In this document: piece after piece, positions 1 to 5,262 of the stretch
Position numbering within the stretch: the stretch's first letter is position 1
How the letters are laid out: each line of letters begins with the position of its first letter
NCBI GenBank assembly: GCA_016784945.1
Contig: JADHTP010000239.1
Coordinates: forward strand, 1-5,266
Direction: 5' to 3'
Source: Deltaproteobacteria bacterium
GTDB taxonomy: Bacteria > Myxococcota_A > UBA9042 > DTJE01
Length of the DNA: 5,266 nt
Program-made: the position numbers and the translations under genes
Notes under the pieces: model-generated
The model's input: only the letters and a program-made list of their open reading frames with translations
What the model was told of the DNA's origin: nothing
The model's database searches: none

Positions 1-254
1 TGACGGGGTGTGGCGGACATGCGCCACGACGGCGTGCCGGCGTGGATCGCGGGGTTCCAGAAGAATGCCACGGCGTCAAGACCCTCCATGGGACATCCGG
101 CGGCCGCCAGGCAGGCGTCCACGGCCATGGAAGGAAAGCCCGCGTAATGCTTGACGCGCCTGAACCGTTCTTCCTGGACCGCCATGGCCACCCGGCCGTC
201 CACCACCATCACGGCGGCCGCGTCGTTGCTGAAGTTGATTCCGAGTATCTTCAA
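1..254 (-). CDS. Carbamoyltransferase, NodU/CmcH family, N-terminal fragment
   Basis: Partial gene: 84 codons from the start to the left window edge, with the C-terminal part missing. The family transfers a carbamoyl group from carbamoyl phosphate, through a carbamoyl-adenylate, to a hydroxyl of a sugar or natural product, in the cytoplasm. The visible residues match the start of the Kae1-like N-terminal domain: ILGINFSNDAAA (3-14), VVDG (17-20), the hallmark EERFRRVKH (28-36) and GFP (39-41). Family members normally have His where Asn10 lies. An in-frame stop at 279-281 confines the start to a short stretch. TTG at 254 is chosen because a perfect GGAGG lies 5 nt upstream; the in-frame GTG at 260 overlaps that GGAGG and so cannot use it. 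It is 51 nt downstream of the glycosyltransferase gene with no terminator between, so it is probably the fourth gene of the operon. The family call is secure; the substrate is unknown. Confidence 0.88.
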   Translation of the reverse strand, partial: MKILGINFSNDAAAVMVVDGRVAMAVQEERFRRVKHYAGFPSMAVDACLAAAGCPMEGLDAVAFFWNPAIHAGTPSWRMSATPR

Positions 255-259
255 GGACA

Positions 260-264
260 CCTCC
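260..264 (-). promoter_or_regulatory. Shine-Dalgarno deciding the TTG start of the carbamoyltransferase
   Basis: A perfect GGAGG on the minus strand, followed by 5 nt (TGTCC) and then TTG at 254. It begins on the first base of the competing GTG at 260, which rules that codon out as its start. The frame is closed upstream by a TAG at 279-281. Confidence 0.7.
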
Positions 265-305
265 GTCGGTACGGAATCCTACCACGAGACAGCGGGCGCA
301 CACGG

Positions 306-1850
306 TCACAGGTCCATGGCCCTCAGGAGGCGGGCCTCGCGTTTGTCGATGAATTCCTGGCGGGCCACCTGGGCGGCGGAGGGAAGGCGCGCCTGGGGAG
401 GAGGTGCCGACATGAGGGTGGCCCGGGCGCCGCGCACGTCGCCTGAACGGGCCTTTGCCACGGCCAGCAGTCCGTGTCCCACGGCCAGGTTCTGCGCGAT
501 CCGGGTGACCGACTCCAGGTTTTCCACGGCTTCCTTCGGGCGTCCGTCTTCCAGCAGGAGTCGGCCCAGTCCCATTTGCGCGGACAAGGAGGTCGGGAAG
601 TCCCTGACCGTGGCCTTCAGCACGGTTTCGCTGTCCCGCCACTCGGCGGTCCGCACCATGGTCAGACCCGAAAAACCCAGGAAGACGAGGGCCGTCGCGG
701 CCATGCCCAGGCTGCGAAGGACCGGCGTGGAGGGTAGGGCGGCAGCCAGTCCGGCCAGGGCCACCAGGAAACCCGCCAGGGGCACGTACAGAAACCGTTC
801 TCCCGCGGCGTCGAAAAAGGGAACGATGTGGGAAACGGGAAGCAGGGCCACCAGGAAAAAGGCCAGCCCGAAAGACGCCAGTGGCGCCCGTCGCCGCAGC
901 AGGAACACGCCGGCCAGGCAGGCCGCCATCACCAGGATGCCGGCCAGTATGTCCGGTTCCAGGAGGCCCGTGGGGACGCCCAGGACGTTCCAGTCATAGA
1001 ACGGGCACAGCGGGTCCGGAAACAGGCACAGGCGGACGTACAGGAAGAAAACCCGGGGCACCATGAGGGCCATCTGGAAGCCGTCCAGTCCCTCGAAGAA
1101 GGAATAGACCCCGCCTCCGGTCACCTGGGACCGTAAAAGCAGGTAGGCGGCTCCCACCAGGGCGAGGGGGACATACACGCGGACCAGGCGGCCGGGTTTC
1201 AGGCGGTCCCGGTACAGGTCGTGGAGCCCCAGGAGGCCCACGAAGACCAGTCCTGTTTCCTTGGACAGCAGGCTGCAGGCGAAGAACAGGATGCCCAGGG
1301 CGATTGTCGGGAGCCCTCCCTCCCGGACGGAAAGCACCCACAACAGGGCAAAGCCGAACAGGCCGGACAGCAGGGTCGTTCGGTAGGAAATCAGGTTGAC
1401 GGCCTCTGTATGGACCGGGTGGACGGCATAGAGCAGGGCCACTCCAAGGGGCCACAGCCAGGACGCCGGACCGGCCGACCATCGGAACACCCGGGTCAGC
1501 CACAGGAAGAGGAGCACCGACGTGAGCAGGTGTATGACCAGGTTGGTGGTGTGGAACACCAGGGGATCCGGGCCGGCCAGGGCCCAGTCCAGGGCCATGC
1601 TGGATAAGGCAAGCGGTCGATAGTAGGCGCGGTTCTGGGTGTCCCCCAGCTCGTAACCCACGCCCATGGCCCAGGGACTCAGGAACAGGTCGCCCACACC
1701 GGACAGGTCCTGGATGGCGGGGTTGTCCAGCACGATGTAGTTGTCGTCCCAGGCGAAGTCGTTCACGAAGGCCCGGTGGTAGGACACCGTCACAGCCAGC
1801 AGCAGCGCCATCAGGGCAAGGGCCTTGCGGATGGTCGGTGTCGCGGTCAA
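306..1850 (-). CDS. TMTC/DUF1736-type membrane O-glycosyltransferase with C-terminal TPRs
   Basis: A 514-residue multi-pass inner-membrane protein of the GT-C type, resembling bacterial relatives of the TMTC O-mannosyltransferases, which move a sugar from a lipid-linked donor to protein on the non-cytoplasmic face. After TM1 (about 8-26) comes FAWDD with the Asp pair D35/D36, the expected catalytic position. Then follow YRPL (77-80), HPVHTEAV (144-151), SKETG (196-200) and the very typical ERFLYVPLAGF (351-361). About 10-12 hydrophobic segments run to about residue 400. The tail (about 405-485) reads as two TPR-like helical pairs, for example SAQMGLGRLLLEDGRPKEA (423-441). The reading frame stays open upstream into the rhomboid gene. 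TTG at 1850 is chosen because GGAGG lies 5 nt upstream, the TTGA overlaps the rhomboid stop by 4 nt, and family-like sequence begins there. ATG at 1814 (residue 14) is a less likely start because it would cut into TM1. Sugar donor and acceptor are not readable from the sequence. Confidence 0.85.
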   Translation of the reverse strand: MTATPTIRKALALMALLLAVTVSYHRAFVNDFAWDDNYIVLDNPAIQDLSGVGDLFLSPWAMGVGYELGDTQNRAYYRPLALSSMALDWALAGPDPLVFHTTNLVIHLLTSVLLFLWLTRVFRWSAGPASWLWPLGVALLYAVHPVHTEAVNLISYRTTLLSGLFGFALLWVLSVREGGLPTIALGILFFACSLLSKETGLVFVGLLGLHDLYRDRLKPGRLVRVYVPLALVGAAYLLLRSQVTGGGVYSFFEGLDGFQMALMVPRVFFLYVRLCLFPDPLCPFYDWNVLGVPTGLLEPDILAGILVMAACLAGVFLLRRRAPLASFGLAFFLVALLPVSHIVPFFDAAGERFLYVPLAGFLVALAGLAAALPSTPVLRSLGMAATALVFLGFSGLTMVRTAEWRDSETVLKATVRDFPTSLSAQMGLGRLLLEDGRPKEAVENLESVTRIAQNLAVGHGLLAVAKARSGDVRGARATLMSAPPPQARLPSAAQVARQEFIDKREARLLRAMDL

Positions 1851-2527
1851 CGTCGCCTCCGGAGCCAGGTCTGGAAGTCGCGCATGACCCGACGTCGGTA
1901 GGCGGGCCGCCAGGGTCTGCGGATGATCAGGAAGCCGCCCAGCATGCCGCCCAGGTGGGCGGGAACCGCCACGCTGCTGTCGGAAAAGAGGATGACCAGG
2001 TCCAGGGCCAGGGCCAGCCAGATAAGGTTCCTGGCGCGCATGGGCGCGAACATCAGCAATCTGAGCATGGCGTTGGGGAAAAGGAGCGCAAAGGCCACCA
2101 GCACACCCAGGATGGAGCCCGAGGCGCCAACCGCCGGTAACGAAGGATCGGAAAAGAGCAGGGCCCAGGCCGTGTAGACCACGGACCCGCACAGGCCCGC
2201 ACCCAGGTAGAGGGTGACGAACCGCCGGGCGCCCATCTGTTTTTCCACCATGGGCCCCAGGAAGTACAGGACCATGAGGTTCAGGATCACGTGGAAGATG
2301 CTGAAGGGGTCGTGGACGAACAGGGTGGTGAACAGCCCCTGGAACTCGAATTCCACCACGTTCCCGGGGACCAGCGCAATGTGTGGGAACAGGGCCCAGA
2401 AAGCGTCTTCGTTGGCCAGCCGGAAGACCAGCAGCGCCACGTGGATGGCCGCCGTGATGGTGATGAGTCCCCGGACTCCGGGGGTCAGCTTGGTGAACCA
2501 GGGGCGCAGTCCGAAGCGTGGGCTCAT
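1847..2527 (-). CDS. Rhomboid-family intramembrane serine protease
   Basis: A 226-residue six-TM membrane protein. Rhomboids cut transmembrane segments of client proteins inside the bilayer with a Ser-His dyad. All key residues are visible: GASG at 134-137 with nucleophile Ser136, AHLGG with catalytic His191, and the HxxxN motif H79/N83 of TM2, which supports the oxyanion site. TM segments are approximately 20-37, 76-93, 102-124, 134-151, 163-181 and 187-203. The C-terminal tail after TM6 is strongly basic (11 Arg in residues 203-226), consistent with a cytoplasmic end. The gene begins 7 nt after the chaperone stop without a strong Shine-Dalgarno, suggesting coupled translation, and overlaps the glycosyltransferase start by 4 nt. 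An active protease is likely; the substrate is unknown. Sitting between a periplasmic chaperone and a glycosyltransferase, a role in membrane or envelope protein quality control is an inference only. Confidence 0.93.
   Translation of the reverse strand: MSPRFGLRPWFTKLTPGVRGLITITAAIHVALLVFRLANEDAFWALFPHIALVPGNVVEFEFQGLFTTLFVHDPFSIFHVILNLMVLYFLGPMVEKQMGARRFVTLYLGAGLCGSVVYTAWALLFSDPSLPAVGASGSILGVLVAFALLFPNAMLRLLMFAPMRARNLIWLALALDLVILFSDSSVAVPAHLGGMLGGFLIIRRPWRPAYRRRVMRDFQTWLRRRR
1856..1860 (-). promoter_or_regulatory. Shine-Dalgarno deciding the TTG start of the TMTC-like gene
   Basis: A perfect GGAGG lies within the last codons of the rhomboid gene, 5 nt (CGACG) before TTG at 1850. The TTG shares bases with the rhomboid TGA stop (TTGA), so translation is probably coupled by termination and re-initiation. 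The layout matches that of the carbamoyltransferase start. Confidence 0.7.
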
Positions 2528-2534
2528 TGGGCGG

Positions 2535-3047
2535 CTACTTGCCCTTGCCGGCGTTGAAGTCCCGGATGAGGCGGCCGGTCAGGTCTATTTCGGGTGAGAA
2601 ATAGATGGTGGCGTTCTTTTCCAGGATCACGGTGAAATTGCCCTTGGCGCCGATCTCCTGGAGGATCCGCTCGAAGCGTTCGAAGATGGGCTTCGTCAGC
2701 TTGCCTTCGGCGTCGGCCAGCTCTTTCTGGTTGTTGATGTAGTAGTCCTGCAACTCCATGAGCCGGCGCTGGTACTCCTGGACCTTCTGGCGCTTGAGGT
2801 CGTCCTTCATGATGGCGGCCTGCTGCTCCAGTTCGTCCTTGAGCCGCTTGAGATCGTTCTGCTTCTTGTCGAATTCCTTCTGTTTCGCCAGAACCCGCTT
2901 TTCAAGCTTGGCCTTGGCCTTCTTGCCTTCGTTGACGGACATGAGGGCCTTCTGCAGGTCCACGTACCCTATCTTGTTCTGGGCCAAGGCCGAGGTGGCG
3001 CTGAATGCCATGGCGACAGCCACCAGGGTCAAAATCCTTCTGGTCAT
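2535..3047 (-). CDS. OmpH/Skp-like periplasmic chaperone
   Basis: A 170-residue protein with a clear Sec signal peptide: basic MTRR, a hydrophobic stretch 5-17, and ATSALA ending at Ala22 before Gln23. After it comes KIGYVDLQKAL (25-35), the characteristic first strand of the OmpH/Skp body domain, then a long Lys/Glu/Gln-rich coiled-coil hairpin (about 40-118) that would form the tentacles. The body closes with FTVILEKNATIYFSPEIDLT (138-157). Skp is a trimeric holdase that carries unfolded outer-membrane proteins through the periplasm. Length and layout are normal for the family. GGAGG sits at 3056-3060, 8 nt before the ATG. It is the first gene of the leftward operon. In many Gram-negatives skp lies between bamA and lpxD; here neither neighbour is present on the downstream side, so this may be a second copy or a relocated gene. 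Confidence 0.92.
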   Translation of the reverse strand: MTRRILTLVAVAMAFSATSALAQNKIGYVDLQKALMSVNEGKKAKAKLEKRVLAKQKEFDKKQNDLKRLKDELEQQAAIMKDDLKRQKVQEYQRRLMELQDYYINNQKELADAEGKLTKPIFERFERILQEIGAKGNFTVILEKNATIYFSPEIDLTGRLIRDFNAGKGK

Positions 3048-3082
3048 GATCGATTCCTCCGAAATGGTGCGAAACCGGCGTG

Positions 3083-3111
3083 ATATTCACGGAATTAAAG
3101 AGATTCGTCAA
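3083..3111 (-). promoter_or_regulatory. Candidate sigma70 promoter for the skp-rhomboid-TMTC operon
   Basis: On the minus strand, TTGACG (3106-3111, 5/6 to consensus) is followed after exactly 17 nt by GAATAT (3083-3088, only 3/6). An alternative -10, TATCAC, would need a 20-nt spacer. The -35 is convincing and the -10 is weak, so a regulated or activator-dependent promoter is possible. It leaves a leader of roughly 30 nt before the chaperone ATG. Confidence 0.4.
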
Positions 3112-3113
3112 CC

Positions 3114-3123
3114 GGAATATTCC
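3114..3123. promoter_or_regulatory. Perfect palindrome GGAATATTCC upstream of the leftward -35
   Basis: A 10-bp perfect inverted repeat in the divergent intergenic region, 2 bp upstream of the candidate -35 of the leftward promoter and about 40 bp upstream of the rightward -35. The position suits a regulator-binding site, but no known operator is recognised and the arms are only 5 bp long. Confidence 0.3.
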
Positions 3124-3163
3124 CGATCAAACTTCGGCAAGCCATCGGAAGGGACCCCCGTCC

Positions 3164-3192
3164 TTGACGAAAGACGCGGAAAAGACTATCAA
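3164..3192 (+). promoter_or_regulatory. Sigma70-type promoter for the HDAC-family gene
   Basis: TTGACG (3164-3169, 5/6 to consensus) and TATCAA (3187-3192, 4/6) are separated by the ideal 17 nt. Transcription would start near 3199, leaving a leader of about 28 nt that contains the GGAGG. It is the best promoter match I found in the window. Confidence 0.6.
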
Positions 3193-3215
3193 TGCGCGTC
3201 GCGGAACCCGCCTAT

Positions 3216-3220
3216 GGAGG
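3216..3220 (+). promoter_or_regulatory. Shine-Dalgarno deciding the HDAC-family start
   Basis: GGAGG lies 6 nt before ATG 3227. The frame is open back to an ATG at 3080, but that start would put the promoter inside the coding region and add 49 residues unlike the family, so 3227 is preferred. Confidence 0.8.
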
Positions 3221-3226
3221 ACCCGG

Positions 3227-4261
3227 ATGGCCAAGACAGGAATCGTTACCGACCCCCTCTGCCTGGAACACGAAATGGGACGGCTTCACCCGGAGACGCC
3301 CAAGCGCCTTCAGGTGCTCCTGGATCTCGTCAGTTCCAAGGATGTGACCAAGCTTTCGGTGGAATCCATCACCGCAAGGCCCGCGGAGCAGGAAGAGATC
3401 ACCAGGGTTCACGACGAGGCCTATTTCCGCCGGGTCATGGGCACACAGGGGCGCGTGGTCGTGATGGACCTCGACACCACCGCCGGCCCCCGGAGCTTCG
3501 AGGCCGCCATGATGGGCGCCGGATGCGGCATCGTGGCCACCGATGCCGTGGTGGGTGGAAGGGTCAAGAACGCCATCGCCATTCCCCGGCCTCCCGGACA
3601 TCATGCCGAACCCAGCCGCTCCATGGGATTCTGCCTGTTCAACAACGTTGCCGTTGCGGTGATGCATGCCAAGGAAGCCCTGGGCATGAAGAAGATCGCC
3701 ATCGTGGACTTCGACCTGCACCACGGAAACGGAACCCAGAAGGCCTTCTACAAGGACAAGAGCGTCCTGTACCTGTCGACCCACCAGTACCCCTTCTTCC
3801 CGGGCACCGGCGCCCCGGAGGAAGTGGGCGAGGGTGACGGCGTGGGCACGTCCATCAATATTCCGCTGGCCGCGGGTCACGGTGACCACGAATACGAGGC
3901 CATTTACGGCGGGCTCATCCCGCGGATCCTGGAGCAGTTCAAGCCCGACATCATCTTTGTTTCGGCCGGCTACGATATCGGCGGCGGCGATCCCCTGGGA
4001 CTCATGGATGTCACTGCACAGGGCTTCGGACGTATCACCACCTACCTGCGCGCGGCGGCCGACCGCCTGTGCGACGGCCGGATGGTGGTGGTGGTGGAAG
4101 GCGGCTACAGCCTGACCGCCCTTCACGACGGCGTGTTCGCCAGCATCAAAGGCCTGGTGGGCAAGGGCAAGGGACCGGCCAAGGGCAAGCTGGACGACCT
4201 CCACATCGGCGACGCGCGCCGCTACCTTTCCACCTACCGCCAGTTCTTCAAACTGAAATAG
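3227..4261 (+). CDS. Histone-deacetylase-family zinc amidohydrolase (class II / AcuC-APAH type)
   Basis: A 344-residue cytoplasmic enzyme of the arginase/deacetylase fold. The family removes acetyl or related acyl groups from lysine side chains or polyamines using a catalytic Zn. Visible motifs in order: HPETPKRL (21-28); RPPGHH with the general-base dyad His125/His126; DFDLHHGNGT (161-170) with Zn ligands Asp163 and His165; SAGYD (246-250) with Zn ligand Asp250; and EGGYS with catalytic Tyr294. DPLG follows at 255-258. Leu257 occupies the gatekeeper position that is Glu in the polyamine deacetylase HDAC10, which favours an acyl-lysine substrate (inference). Every catalytic residue is present and the length is typical, so it should be active. 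It has its own promoter and is transcribed away from the envelope operon, so no functional link is implied. A Gly/Lys-rich segment lies at 312-321. An acetylpolyamine amidohydrolase or acetoin-utilisation (AcuC-like) role cannot be excluded. Confidence 0.93.
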   Translation: MAKTGIVTDPLCLEHEMGRLHPETPKRLQVLLDLVSSKDVTKLSVESITARPAEQEEITRVHDEAYFRRVMGTQGRVVVMDLDTTAGPRSFEAAMMGAGCGIVATDAVVGGRVKNAIAIPRPPGHHAEPSRSMGFCLFNNVAVAVMHAKEALGMKKIAIVDFDLHHGNGTQKAFYKDKSVLYLSTHQYPFFPGTGAPEEVGEGDGVGTSINIPLAAGHGDHEYEAIYGGLIPRILEQFKPDIIFVSAGYDIGGGDPLGLMDVTAQGFGRITTYLRAAADRLCDGRMVVVVEGGYSLTALHDGVFASIKGLVGKGKGPAKGKLDDLHIGDARRYLSTYRQFFKLK

Positions 4262-4333
4262 CGTCTACCGTGTACCGTCTTCTTGGTGCGCTTTGTATTG
4301 TCGTGAGACACTACGCCCACTTCTGATGAGAGG

Positions 4334-4354
4334 GGACTGTCCGGCGGACGGTCC
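4334..4354 (+). promoter_or_regulatory. Tandem GGACNGTCC element / 9-bp hairpin in the DUF4234 leader
   Basis: Two copies of the small palindrome GGACNGTCC (GGACTGTCC at 4334-4342, GGACGGTCC at 4346-4354) are separated by GGC, centres 12 bp apart. Together they also fold as one 9-bp stem with a 3-nt loop and a single G-T wobble. It ends 6 nt before the AGGAGG of the DUF4234 gene and no T run follows, so it is not a standard terminator. It could be an operator or a translational control hairpin; the function is inferred. Confidence 0.4.
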
Positions 4355-4371
4355 TGTCGTAGGAGGCCGCC

Positions 4372-4719
4372 ATGAAAGGCGAGACGCGTGGTATCCCGGT
4401 GACCATCATCCTGACATTGGTGACCTGTGGTATCTACGGTCTGTTCTGGCATTACTGGGTGACCAGGGAACTCAGGGATTTCCTGGACAAGCGGGACCTG
4501 AACCCGGGCGTGGAACTTCTCATGAGCATCCTGTGCTTCCCGTACTGCTTCTACTGGATCTACAAGGTGTCCCGACTGGTGATGGAATCGCAGGAACGGG
4601 TGGGCATCCGGGCCGAGGATCGGAGCGTCCTGAACATCATTTTGGCCGTATTCGGTCTGGCCATCGTGTCCATGGCCATCATCCAGAACGACCTCAACGA
4701 GATCTGGGAACGCCCGTGA
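4372..4719 (+). CDS. DUF4234 small membrane protein
   Basis: A 115-residue protein with three predicted TM segments (about 8-29, 47-67 and 86-105). The start ETRGIPVTIILTLVTCGIYG with FWHYW (25-29) and the end IIQNDLNEIW (103-112) are the recognisable ends of the DUF4234 family, whose function is unknown. Between TM2 and TM3 is a hydrophilic stretch (about 70-85). AGGAGG at 4361-4366 lies 5 nt before the ATG, so the start is well supported. Its last codons overlap the DUF2752 gene by 4 nt, so the two are probably translated together. No signal peptide and no catalytic motif are seen. The 110-nt gap after the HDAC-family gene lacks both an obvious terminator and an obvious promoter, so read-through from that gene is possible. 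Confidence 0.85.
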   Translation: MKGETRGIPVTIILTLVTCGIYGLFWHYWVTRELRDFLDKRDLNPGVELLMSILCFPYCFYWIYKVSRLVMESQERVGIRAEDRSVLNIILAVFGLAIVSMAIIQNDLNEIWERP

Positions 4720-5168
4720 GCACGCGCAGGAAGTGGATAGTTCTGGGGGGGCTGTCCCTCGCACTCGCCCTGGGTTTCGTGTTCACGGCGGACCAGATGG
4801 CGGCGGGACCGGCCTTCTGCGCCTTCAAGCTCGTTTCGGGACTGGACTGCCCCGGGTGCGGAATGACCCGGGCCCTGTCCGCCCTTCTCCATGGCGATGT
4901 GGATGCGGCGGTGCTGTTTCACCCCCTGGTGGTGGTGGTGTTCCCGGTCATGGTGGCGCTGTGGCTGACCCTGGTGGTGGAAGTCGGAAGCGGTCGTCCC
5001 TTCATGTCCTGCGTCCCGGCGCGGGTGTTCAACCGGTTCTGCGTCCTGCTGGTCTTCCTGTTCGTGGGCACCTGGGTGTTCAGGACCGTGGAAGGCCTGA
5101 ACCAGGACGGACTCCAGCTCTTCCAGCAGTCCGCTGTCTATCGCTTCGTCCAGGCCGCGCTGCTGTAG
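4716..5168 (+). CDS. DUF2752 membrane protein with CPGCG motif
   Basis: A 150-residue protein starting at GTG inside the DUF4234 stop (GTGA). The diagnostic DUF2752 block is present: Cys35, then SGLDCPGCGMTRAL (41-54), then HGD (59-61) and FHPL (68-71). Three hydrophobic segments are visible (about 6-25, 63-89 and 105-122). The function of the family is unknown; the CPGCG cysteines C45/C48 look suited to metal binding or redox chemistry, but this is not established. GTG at 4716 is chosen for the 4-nt overlap and because TM1 begins right after a basic STRRK; the frame is open further upstream but inside the DUF4234 gene, and only a weak GGGA precedes the GTG. DUF4234 and DUF2752 proteins probably act at the same membrane step. 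Confidence 0.85.
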   Translation: MSTRRKWIVLGGLSLALALGFVFTADQMAAGPAFCAFKLVSGLDCPGCGMTRALSALLHGDVDAAVLFHPLVVVVFPVMVALWLTLVVEVGSGRPFMSCVPARVFNRFCVLLVFLFVGTWVFRTVEGLNQDGLQLFQQSAVYRFVQAALL

Positions 5169-5186
5169 GCGCGACCCACCCTACGG

Positions 5187-5232
5187 GCGCCAATCTCGGG
5201 CGGGCACTGGCGTGCCGCCCTGCGCTTGGCGC
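5187..5232. repeat. Nested stem-loop (imperfect long palindrome) after the DUF2752 gene
   Basis: An outer perfect 7-bp inverted repeat, GCGCCAA (5187-5193) with TTGGCGC (5226-5232), encloses an inner stem: GGGCGGGCAC (5198-5207) pairs with GTGCCGCCC (5212-5220) with one bulged G and a TGGC loop. It begins 19 nt after the last stop codon. Only a poor pyrimidine tract (TTCTCCT) follows, so it may be a weak terminator or a palindromic intergenic repeat rather than a classical Rho-independent terminator. Confidence 0.5.
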
Positions 5233-5245
5233 TTCTCCTACTCAA

Positions 5246-5262
5246 GGGGGGCGCAGCCCCCC
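5246..5262. repeat. G6C / GC6 hairpin at the window edge
   Basis: GGGGGGC (5246-5252), loop GCA, GCCCCCC (5256-5262): a perfect 7-bp stem of almost pure G-C. The bases that follow (TATG) show no T run and the window ends there, so whether it is a terminator or an end of a repeat element cannot be decided. With the preceding nested stem it makes the final 98 bp unusually structured; no gene is seen there. Confidence 0.5.

Noticed and set aside
255..305. Gap between the glycosyltransferase and carbamoyltransferase genes, checked for a terminator or promoter
   Set aside because: No stable stem with a T run and no -35/-10 pair was seen; it is consistent with a within-operon spacer.
151..999. Plus-strand reading frame of 282 codons
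   Set aside because: It lies opposite the carbamoyltransferase and glycosyltransferase genes, is Arg/Ser/Ala-rich as expected of a high-GC shadow frame, and shows no recognisable domain.
1851..2192. Upstream extension of the TMTC-like protein through the rhomboid gene
   Set aside because: The extra 114 residues are Arg/Pro/Gly-rich and unlike any membrane protein start, while a GGAGG and a stop-overlapping TTG mark 1850 as the start.
2758..3837. Plus-strand 359-codon frame spanning the chaperone and the HDAC-family gene
   Set aside because: It crosses the divergent promoter region and runs out of frame through the deacetylase. Its residues are typical of a shadow frame.
4084..4099. GTG trinucleotide run, considered as a microsatellite; a similar run lies near 4927-4940
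   Set aside because: Both runs sit in frame as short Val stretches (a deacetylase beta strand and a DUF2752 membrane segment) and are too short for slippage-based phase variation to be claimed.
3212..4204. Long minus-strand reading frame opposite the HDAC-family gene, with a His-rich stretch
   Set aside because: It is fully antisense to a gene with unmistakable catalytic motifs. The His run is just the complement of GTG repeats encoding Val-Val-Val-Val, and there is no family resemblance.
4262..4333. Possible promoter or terminator between the HDAC-family and DUF4234 genes
   Set aside because: TTGGTG at 4283 and TTGTAT at 4293 have no acceptable -10 at 16-18 nt, and there is no stem followed by a T run.
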